This document shows positions 1 to 5,519 of a DNA stretch of 7,100 nucleotides, piece by piece (the first letter of the stretch is position 1; every line of letters starts with the position of its first letter). The notes below the pieces were generated by a model, which saw nothing but the letters and a program-made list of their open reading frames with translations, was not told the origin of the DNA and did no database searches. The DNA comes from Bacteroidota bacterium (GTDB taxonomy: Bacteria > Bacteroidota > Bacteroidia > Bacteroidales > Prolixibacteraceae), in the NCBI GenBank assembly GCA_030691295.1, contig JAUYEQ010000189.1, forward strand, positions 1 to 7,100, written 5' to 3'. A program made the position numbers and the translations under genes.

Positions 1-306
1 GTTGAAGTTATTCCTGAAGCAATGTTTGTTGCAGTTGAGAATTTACCTGTAGTAATTCAAGGTCTTGAAAATCAATTTTTGAAGGAATGGGAATCGATTA
101 AAAATGACCTGATAATCTTTGACATTGAAAATTTCAATAACCGGTTATCCGACTTTGCTTCCAATAATTCTTGTGGACTTTTAGATAAGTATTGCAGAGA
201 ATTGAATCAGGGATTGCAAACTTTTGACATTGAACTGATTGAAAATAAACTCACCGAATTTCCAACTATTATTTCAAAACTGAAATCCATGAATAGTGAT
301 GATTGA
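1..306 (+). CDS. C-terminal tail of a hybrid sensor histidine kinase (5'-partial)
   Basis: The reading frame is open from the first base, so this is the last 101 residues of a larger protein; the internal ATG at 22 is unlikely to be its start. The visible part has no catalytic domain. It is a helical, acidic segment with the pattern P-E-x(8)-ENLPxVIxxLE, then FLKEWESIK, and near the end FDIELIENKL followed by EFPTIISKLK. From family knowledge, Bacteroidota hybrid kinases and receiver-containing proteins often carry this kind of helical extension directly after their last receiver domain. I infer that the kinase core, ATPase and receiver domains lie upstream, outside the window. The stop (TGA 304-306) lies inside the start region of the downstream Hpt gene, which implies co-transcription and possible translational coupling. 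The assignment rests on pattern recall of the tail, so a different receiver-bearing protein is possible. Confidence 0.7.
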   Translation, partial: VEVIPEAMFVAVENLPVVIQGLENQFLKEWESIKNDLIIFDIENFNNRLSDFASNNSCGLLDKYCRELNQGLQTFDIELIENKLTEFPTIISKLKSMNSDD

Positions 307-571
307 AAATTTGGAACCTCATGCAAAAGAGCCTCATAAAAGTTACAACCTTGATCAGTTTAAGGCATTTGCTGCCGGCGATCAGGAAAGCCTCCGACAA
401 ATATTGGGTTCGTTTATTGTTTCAGGCAAAAGAAATGCGAATCATTTCAGAAAATTCATTGATGAAAAAAACACAAAGGAAGTATCCGAACTGTCGCACA
501 AAATGCTTACGCTGTTTCGCCAGCTGGAAGCAAAGGATATTGTCGGACTTTTGGTTCAACTGGAATTATAG
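299..571 (+). CDS. Stand-alone histidine-phosphotransfer (Hpt) domain protein
   Basis: A 90-residue protein made of one Hpt domain. Hpt modules relay phosphate between receiver aspartates in multistep phosphorelays, in the cytoplasm. The sequence shows a helix beginning with LDQFKAFAAGD, a second helix with the S-x-x-QILGSFI pattern, and the phospho-acceptor motif SHKMLTLFRQLEA, with the predicted active histidine at residue 67. Bacteroidota Hpt domains typically read HKMLPMFRQL here, so this one has T-L where P-M is usual. I chose ATG 299; a GTG at 296 would add one residue. Neither has a Shine-Dalgarno site, and the ATG overlaps the preceding stop by 8 nt (ATGATTGA), so reinitiation is likely. 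The protein stops soon after the LLVQLE helix, about 20 residues earlier than I expect for the family, and no other frame continues the domain convincingly. Its natural partner is the receiver inferred in the upstream kinase. No output response regulator is visible. Confidence 0.75.
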   Translation: MIENLEPHAKEPHKSYNLDQFKAFAAGDQESLRQILGSFIVSGKRNANHFRKFIDEKNTKEVSELSHKMLTLFRQLEAKDIVGLLVQLEL

Positions 572-714
572 AATGGTTAAAATAAAAATTTGCCTTACTG
601 ATCCTTAGAAAATGAAGTCTGGAATCCACGTTGCCGTTGTGGAAAAAATTCACAAAAAACTGTGGACTGATAAGTAATTTCGCTTCAAGAAAAAATAATA
701 TTCCCAAATTTGCC

Positions 715-722
715 TAAGTTTG
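715..722 (+). promoter_or_regulatory. Candidate Bacteroidota -7 promoter element upstream of the NamZ-like gene
   Basis: TAAGTTTG matches the TAnnTTTG -7 consensus used by the primary sigma factor in Bacteroidota at all six fixed positions. It lies 77 bp before the ATG at 800. No TTTG-type -33 element is found about 20 bp upstream, so the promoter is incomplete by consensus. If real, transcription would start around 729-732 and the hairpin at 738-755 would sit in the 5' leader. Confidence 0.35.
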
Positions 723-737
723 AGCTCTTAATAAGAC

Positions 738-755
738 AGGTTCAGTGATGAACCT
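738..755 (+). other. Hairpin with a GNRA-type tetraloop (leader element or weak terminator)
   Basis: A perfect 7-bp stem, AGGTTCA pairing with TGAACCT, closes on the loop GTGA, a GNRA-type stable tetraloop in RNA. TTTAGTTATT follows, a poor T-run, so a role as intrinsic terminator for the Hpt gene is possible but weak. If the element at 715-722 is the promoter, the hairpin falls at the very 5' end of the NamZ-like mRNA, where it could protect the transcript or affect translation. The sequence alone cannot decide. Confidence 0.4.
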
Positions 756-799
756 TTAGTTATTCACTTGGGTTTAAATATTTCTAATGCCTTCCAACT

Positions 800-2038
800 A
801 TGAAAACAATTCACTCAATATTGGTTTTGACATTTGTATTTACAGTTTTTATTTCCTGCGGAAATACTCGTAAAAAACAGTCGCATGTTGAAAGTTCTTC
901 ATCAGTTCTTACTGAAATAAAAACCGGAGCCGATCAAACTGAAAAATACCTTCCTTTATTAAAAGGCAAACAAGTTGCCATAGTTGCCAATCAAACCTCG
1001 GTAATTGGAAAAGTTTCGCTGATTGATAGTTTGAAATCTTTGGAAGTAAATATTGTTAAAATCTTTGGTCCGGAGCATGGATTTCGTGGAACTGCCAGTG
1101 CAGGTGCTGTTGTTTCCGACAGTGTTGATGCAAAAACAGGTATTCCTGAAATTTCACTTTACGGCAAAAAAAGCAAACCTTCGAAAGAAGATCTGGAGAA
1201 TGTAGATCTGGTGATTTTTGATATTCAGGATGTTGGCGCACGGTTTTACACTTACATCAATTTGTTGGCAAGGGTGATGGAAGCCTGTGCCGAAAATGGC
1301 AAAGAGCTGATTATTCTTGATCGTCCAAACCCAACCGGCTTTAGTGTTGACGGACCAATTTTGGATATGAAACTTAAATCGGGAATTGGAATGTTTCCTA
1401 TACCGATTACCCACGGAATGACTGTTGGCGAACTTGCCCGCATGTACAATGGCGAAGGCTGGCTGGCAAATAAAATTCAATGCAAAATTATTGTCATACA
1501 AGTTGAGAATTATTCCCGCAACATGCAATATACACTACCGGTTTCGCCATCTCCCAATCTAAATACACAGCAATCCATACTTCTGTATCCATCACTTTGT
1601 TTGTTTGAAGGAACAATTATCAGTCAGGGCAGGGGCACTCATTTTCCTTTTACAGTATTGGGAAATCCCGATTTGAAAGGTAAATATGATTTTACGTTTA
1701 CACCCGTCAGTATAAAAGGAATGAGTGAAACTCCGCTTCACCAGAACAAAGTCTGCTACGGACTTGATTTGCGAAAATACGATACCGGTGAATTTGTCAA
1801 AACTGGCCAGATCAACCTCAAATGGCTGATAGATATGTACAAAGCCTATCCCTACAAAGAAAAATTCTTCGATTTTAAGCAGAGCAATCAGATGGGAAAC
1901 TTCGATAAACTGGCCGGTACAACGCTGCTAAAAGAACAAATTATTGCCGGAAAATCTGAAAAGGAGATTCGCGATTCATGGGAACCCGGCTTATCTGATT
2001 TTAAAAAGCTGCGAAAAAACTACTTATTGTACCAATAA
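800..2038 (+). CDS. DUF1343/NamZ-family exo-beta-N-acetylmuramidase lipoprotein
   Basis: A complete 412-residue protein. The N-terminus has a hydrophobic stretch and a lipobox F-I-S-C (residues 17-20), so it should be a lipoprotein anchored at Cys20. After the Cys come G-N-T-R-K-K and a Ser-rich linker, with no acidic surface-export signature, so periplasmic facing is more likely than surface display. The DUF1343 core follows: ANQTSV (63-68), GPEHGFRG (90-97), FDIQDVGARFYTY (140-152), LDRPNP (173-178), HGMT (205-208), SPNL (251-254), LYPSLCLFEGT (262-272), GRGT (277-280), and the RKNYLLY-type ending. NamZ, the characterised member (B. subtilis YbbC; two in Tannerella forsythia), removes non-reducing-end MurNAc from peptidoglycan fragments, and the Glu in the GPEHG motif is a plausible catalytic residue. 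Length and motifs look intact. The ATG at 800 lacks a Shine-Dalgarno site, as expected for the phylum. The exact substrate of this paralogue is unknown. Confidence 0.9.
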   Translation: MKTIHSILVLTFVFTVFISCGNTRKKQSHVESSSSVLTEIKTGADQTEKYLPLLKGKQVAIVANQTSVIGKVSLIDSLKSLEVNIVKIFGPEHGFRGTASAGAVVSDSVDAKTGIPEISLYGKKSKPSKEDLENVDLVIFDIQDVGARFYTYINLLARVMEACAENGKELIILDRPNPTGFSVDGPILDMKLKSGIGMFPIPITHGMTVGELARMYNGEGWLANKIQCKIIVIQVENYSRNMQYTLPVSPSPNLNTQQSILLYPSLCLFEGTIISQGRGTHFPFTVLGNPDLKGKYDFTFTPVSIKGMSETPLHQNKVCYGLDLRKYDTGEFVKTGQINLKWLIDMYKAYPYKEKFFDFKQSNQMGNFDKLAGTTLLKEQIIAGKSEKEIRDSWEPGLSDFKKLRKNYLLYQ

Positions 2039-2090
2039 AAATCCCCGATTAGAGCTCCCGGATATGTTATAGAAAATAATACCATTATTT

Positions 2091-2098
2091 TAGATTTG
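2091..2098 (+). promoter_or_regulatory. Candidate -7 promoter element for the susC-susD operon
   Basis: TAGATTTG is the only exact TAnnTTTG match on the + strand of this gap. No TTTG-type -33 box is found at the expected distance. Its last four bases (TTTG) are the start of the left arm of an inverted repeat, so a protein bound to that repeat would cover the -7 region. If used, the mRNA leader would be about 300 nt long. TCTATTTG at 2285-2292 is a five-of-six alternative nearer the gene. Confidence 0.3.
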
Positions 2099-2171
2099 TA
2101 ACGCGCTGATATCCAATTGTTAAAAAATGATAAAATTACAAAAAAAATAAATTGGTATTACATGTTACAAA
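2095..2171. repeat. Nested imperfect inverted repeat upstream of susC
   Basis: The outer arms are TTTGTAAC (2095-2102) and its exact reverse complement GTTACAAA (2164-2171). The inner arms are CCAATT (2113-2118) and AATTGG (2150-2155). The spacers between inner and outer arms are 10 bp on the left and 8 bp on the right, so the layout is nearly symmetric around a 31-bp A-rich centre. It could be a bipartite operator, a long RNA stem, or a chance product of AT-rich sequence. Confidence 0.4.
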
Positions 2172-2229
2172 AACACCGATTTTTCAAAAAATAAGTTTTA
2201 ATTTTAGTCCCATCATTTATTGCTAATCA

Positions 2230-2247
2230 TTTGATCCTTTTTTGATC
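2230..2247 (+). repeat. Direct repeat TTTGATC x2, 11 bp apart
   Basis: TTTGATC occurs at 2230-2236 and 2241-2247, one helical turn apart, so both copies would face the same side of the DNA. A 9-bp match, TTGATCCTT, to the first copy recurs at 2346-2354, and a further GATCATT lies at 2262. This is the geometry of a transcription-factor site, but no known regulator motif is recognised. Confidence 0.3.
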
Positions 2248-2395
2248 TGTGCTGCCGATGCGATCATTATTGCAATATTTATTTTCTATTTGTATGACAA
2301 CTAATTTTAGCTGAATTTACAATAAATTTTATAATACATTCTTGATTGATCCTTCAAAATATTTAGTAAAATAATTTTTAAATAACCAAAATTAA

Positions 2396-2409
2396 ATGAA
2401 ATGAAATGA
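2396..2409 (+). promoter_or_regulatory. Two overlapping Met-Lys-stop mini-ORFs leading into the susC start
   Basis: ATGAA is repeated three times (2396-2410). The ATGs at 2396 and 2401 each read ATG-AAA-TGA, and each TGA overlaps the next ATG as ATGA. The third ATG, at 2406, opens susC. A ribosome starting at either upstream ATG would stop on top of the next start, favouring reinitiation at susC. No Shine-Dalgarno motif separates the three starts. Confidence 0.45.
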
Positions 2410-5400
2410 AAGCAATCCTTCTAATGTGTTTAATAGGACTGGGGATCATGCTTGCGCAGACATCCAGTGCTCAATCACTTGCTGTTAAAGGTCAGGTGCT
2501 TGATGCGAGTAACAATGAGTCCATTCCAGGAACTACAGTATTGGTAAAAGGTACCACAAAAGGTACTATAACCGATGGCTCTGGTGGATATACTATCCAG
2601 GTTACAAGTGGACAAACACTTGTATTTACATCAATTGGCTATCGCCCGAAAGAAATTTTGGTTGATAAGTCAACTGTAATTAATGTGAAGTTGGAAACTG
2701 ATTTCCAACAGGTTCAGGAGGTTGTTGTTACAGCCTTGGGGATGAAAGAAGACAAAAGAAACCTCGGTGTTGCAGTTACTGAAGTAAAGGGTTCTGAAAT
2801 CGCTCAAAGTCAGCGTTCGAATTTTGTTGATGCCCTTCAGGGTCGCGTTGCAGGTATTTCGGTTAACCAATCATCTGGTTTACCTGGCGCATCTTCATCA
2901 GTTGTAATTCGTGGGATCAGCTCTCTTTCAGGAAGTAACGAGCCTATTTATATTGTTGACGGGATGCCTTACAACAACCGCACCTTCTCTACCAATAGTT
3001 TTGCTACTGCTGGGGTAAGTGGTATGTCGCTCGAAAACAGAGGTGTTGACTTTTCAAACAGAGCAGCTGACATCAATCCCGAAGACATTGAATCTGTAGT
3101 AGTCCTTAAAGGTCCGGAAGCAACTTCGCTTTATGGGGTTGAAGCTTCAAACGGTGCCATTGTAATAACAACCAAACGTGGGAAAGCAGGTGATTTAAGG
3201 GTGAATTACAGCAATAATTTTGCAGTCGTAAAAATCAATAAATATCCTGAAATTCAACGAAAATATGGTCAGGGATTGAACGGCATAACAGACAATACTG
3301 TATTTACCTATTTCGGAGAACCCTATGCTTCCGATTCGACCTTATACGATAATATTACTCCATTTTTCCAGACCGGATTTTCGAGCAAGCACAATGTTTC
3401 CCTCGAAGGTGGAAGTGAAAAAACCCAATACCGTCTTTCAACAACTTATAATAATTCGGAAGGGGTAATTCCTGGCACTGCTCAGGAAAAGTTCAGTTTA
3501 TCAAATTCTATTAAAGGCGAATTGTCAAAATATTTTGATTTCGACTTTTCAATGGCTTATACCAACGATTATGTTGACAGGGTTTTTAAAAGTTCTGGCG
3601 GACCTATGATTGGTTTGTTAATTTGGCCATCAGGAGATGATGCCAGCAATTTTTTAAATGTTGACGGTACAAGAAGACAATTTACCGGAACAGCAGATGC
3701 TTATGAAAATCCATATTTCAATATTAACAAAAATAAATATTGGACAAAAACTTCACGCATAACCAGTGTTTCGGTTTTGAATTTCCACGCAACAGATTGG
3801 CTGACATTCAGAGGCAAATTCGGTATGGATATTTATGCCGACCAAAATTACATGCTTCGTCATCCTGAATCAAACCTGGCGCGCTCTTACGGTGGTATAA
3901 TTGATGATGCTGTCGCCAATAACCGGTCGATGACTTATGAATATTTTGCCATGCTAAAGAAAAAAGTTGGCGATTTAAATATTGATTTTAAGGTTGGAAG
4001 TACAATTTATGATTATTACTATAAATCGGTTGCCGGTTCGGGTGAGTCATTTCTTGACCCGAATTTTGCTGCATTAAATAACATCCCACCTGATAAACAA
4101 AGAAACAGGTCGAAAATTGAACAGAAAAGAGTAATTGGTGCGGTAAGTATATTAACACTGAACTATAAAAGTATCCTTAATGTTCAATTATCAGGACGTA
4201 ACGACTGGTCTTCAACCTTGCCGACTGATAACAATTCTTTCTTTTATCCTGGAGCTAATTTTGCATTGGTATTGTCAGAAATACCTTCCTTGAAAGAAAT
4301 GGAATGGTTAACTTTTGCCAAGCTGCGTGGTGCTTATGCAATTGCACGTAAAGATCCGCCACCTTATGGCGTTTATCCTGCACTAGAATCACAACCGACT
4401 ACCGGAGGTGGATACGCTTATGGTTTTACCGGACCAAATCCATTGTTAAAACCTGAAAAAACGACTTCTTATGAAGGCGGAATAGAAGTTAAAGTCTTCA
4501 ATAACCGTTTGGGAATGGATGCCACCTATTACAAGAAGGAATCAGTTGATCAGATAATCAGCAACTTACGATTAAGTTATGGTACCGGTTATGTTCTTTC
4601 GGTTATGAATGGAGGTACCATGTGGAACAGTGGAATCGAATTGCAATTTACAGGTGTTCCTGTAATCAGCAATAATTTCAGATGGGAGATTTATGGCAAC
4701 TTCAATAAAATGGAAAGCAAACTGACTTACCTGCCTACTGGATTAACAGAATTCTACAATTCAGATACATGGTTTTACGGAAACGTAAGAAATGGTGCAA
4801 TTGTAGGCGAAGCTACTACTACTATTTCAGGACTTCCTTATGAAAGGAACAATAATGGCGATGTATTGATTAATCCTCAAACCGGGTTGCCTTTGCGAAA
4901 AGGTACTTTCGGAGCCATTGGTGATCGTAATCCTGATTTTACTGTTGGACTTACCAACCGTTTTGTGTTGGGAAATTTCGAACTTTCGTTCCTTTTGGAT
5001 ATGAGAAAAGGTGGAGATGTGTTCAATGGAACTGAACACTTTCTGACTGTCAGAGGTTTGTCAACCCGTACTTTAGACCGTGAAATTCCGGTTGTAGTTA
5101 AAGGAATCATCAAAGACGGATATGAAAATTCAGCTAATCCAACCGCGAATAATATTCAGATAATGCCTTATACCAGTGGAGCTTCTTATTACTACACTAC
5201 TCCCAACAATGGTTTGATGAATGAGGAAGATTTTGTCGAAAAAAATATCAATTGGGTAAGGCTAAAAGATGTGACACTTTCTTACAGATTTTCCAAATCG
5301 TTTTTGGACGCTCATTTGAAAACGATTAAGAATTTGTCAATATTTACAACTGCAACCGATTTGTTTTTGTTAACTAATTACAGAGGCCTCGATCCTGTTA

Positions 5401-5507
5401 TCCTTGGTAATAATGCTGCTGTTTCCGGTTCCGGTTCAGCCGGTATGGATTACGGAAACTTCCCATTGCCAATGGGTATAAATTTTGGAATTAAAGTTGG
5501 ATTTTAA
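2406..5507 (+). CDS. SusC/RagA-family TonB-dependent outer-membrane transporter
   Basis: A complete 1033-residue TonB-linked outer-membrane importer. A signal peptide is present, with likely cleavage after Ala22 (S-S-A before Q). Residues ~27-98 form a carboxypeptidase-regulatory-like beta-sandwich (VKGQVLDASNNESIPGTTV, ending in TSIGYR and VINVKLE). The TonB-box-like segment VQEVVVTALGM (103-113) follows, then the plug domain (~115-258) with the SusC signature around 158-190, including VVIRGISSL and PIYIVDGMPYN, and NPEDIESVVVLKGPEATSLYG before the barrel. The rest (~260-1033) is a beta-barrel with the NPLLKPEKTTSYEGG and GMDATYYKKE motifs and a terminal Phe, the usual barrel-assembly signal. 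There is no N-terminal STN domain, so a FecR/anti-sigma trans-envelope loop is not indicated. The mature protein has no cysteine, normal for this class. ATG 2406 is the only viable start: a frame stop lies at 2397-2399. The susD-like partner follows after 12 bp. The substrate cannot be read from the sequence. Confidence 0.95.
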   Translation: MKAILLMCLIGLGIMLAQTSSAQSLAVKGQVLDASNNESIPGTTVLVKGTTKGTITDGSGGYTIQVTSGQTLVFTSIGYRPKEILVDKSTVINVKLETDFQQVQEVVVTALGMKEDKRNLGVAVTEVKGSEIAQSQRSNFVDALQGRVAGISVNQSSGLPGASSSVVIRGISSLSGSNEPIYIVDGMPYNNRTFSTNSFATAGVSGMSLENRGVDFSNRAADINPEDIESVVVLKGPEATSLYGVEASNGAIVITTKRGKAGDLRVNYSNNFAVVKINKYPEIQRKYGQGLNGITDNTVFTYFGEPYASDSTLYDNITPFFQTGFSSKHNVSLEGGSEKTQYRLSTTYNNSEGVIPGTAQEKFSLSNSIKGELSKYFDFDFSMAYTNDYVDRVFKSSGGPMIGLLIWPSGDDASNFLNVDGTRRQFTGTADAYENPYFNINKNKYWTKTSRITSVSVLNFHATDWLTFRGKFGMDIYADQNYMLRHPESNLARSYGGIIDDAVANNRSMTYEYFAMLKKKVGDLNIDFKVGSTIYDYYYKSVAGSGESFLDPNFAALNNIPPDKQRNRSKIEQKRVIGAVSILTLNYKSILNVQLSGRNDWSSTLPTDNNSFFYPGANFALVLSEIPSLKEMEWLTFAKLRGAYAIARKDPPPYGVYPALESQPTTGGGYAYGFTGPNPLLKPEKTTSYEGGIEVKVFNNRLGMDATYYKKESVDQIISNLRLSYGTGYVLSVMNGGTMWNSGIELQFTGVPVISNNFRWEIYGNFNKMESKLTYLPTGLTEFYNSDTWFYGNVRNGAIVGEATTTISGLPYERNNNGDVLINPQTGLPLRKGTFGAIGDRNPDFTVGLTNRFVLGNFELSFLLDMRKGGDVFNGTEHFLTVRGLSTRTLDREIPVVVKGIIKDGYENSANPTANNIQIMPYTSGASYYYTTPNNGLMNEEDFVEKNINWVRLKDVTLSYRFSKSFLDAHLKTIKNLSIFTTATDLFLLTNYRGLDPVILGNNAAVSGSGSAGMDYGNFPLPMGINFGIKVGF

Positions 5508-5519
5508 ACTGATATAAAA

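Larger units (their letters stand above)
572..799 (+). other. Intergenic region between the Hpt gene and the NamZ-like gene
   Basis: I see no credible gene here on either strand. The gap contains one exact TAnnTTTG promoter-like element, a 7-bp hairpin with a GTGA loop, and a leader without a Shine-Dalgarno motif. A convincing intrinsic terminator (stem plus T-run) for the Hpt gene is absent, so read-through into the next gene is possible. An ATG at 787-789 is out of frame with the gene that starts at 800. Confidence 0.6.
2039..2405 (+). other. AT-rich 367-bp intergenic region (susC leader and control region)
   Basis: I find no protein or RNA gene here. In order it holds: no clear terminator after the NamZ-like stop; an exact TAnnTTTG element (2091-2098); a nested inverted repeat (2095-2171) with phased A-tracts in its centre; two TTTGATC repeats 11 bp apart (2230-2247), with another TTGATCCTT at 2346-2354; a weaker promoter-like TCTATTTG at 2285-2292; and three tandem ATGAA units (2396-2410), the last of which starts susC. 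Its length and structure suggest a regulated leader, but no known riboswitch class is recognisable. Confidence 0.6.

Noticed and set aside
303..608. A 101-codon + strand frame overlapping the Hpt gene
   Set aside because: It lies almost wholly within the Hpt gene in another frame, has a composition typical of an out-of-frame shadow and shows no domain pattern, whereas the other frame has a clear Hpt motif.
625..643. Inverted repeat TCCAC/GTGGA as a terminator for the Hpt gene
   Set aside because: The 5-bp stem with a 9-nt loop is followed by A-rich, not T-rich, sequence, so it does not fit an intrinsic terminator on either strand.
507..707. Minus-strand open frame covering the end of the Hpt gene and the following gap
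   Set aside because: It is antisense to the Hpt end, has no family motif and no promoter-like element, and its length is within chance.
1056..1528. Minus-strand open frames inside the NamZ-like gene
   Set aside because: They are antisense shadows of a strongly conserved coding region and show no recognisable protein features.
2330..2335. TATAAT as a classical -10 box before susC
   Set aside because: Bacteroidota primary sigma factors use TAnnTTTG, and no -35-like element lies at 16-18 bp; TTTACA at 2316-2321 is only 8 bp away. TATAAT is expected by chance in such AT-rich DNA.
2039..2405. A riboswitch or small RNA gene in the long susC leader
   Set aside because: I recognise no conserved riboswitch core, and the region is mostly low-complexity A/T with few G-C pairs to build a fold.
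5423..5434. Tandem TTCCGG TTCCGG in susC
   Set aside because: It simply encodes a short Ser-Gly loop (around residues 1007-1013) near the end of the barrel; two units are too few for a slippage switch.
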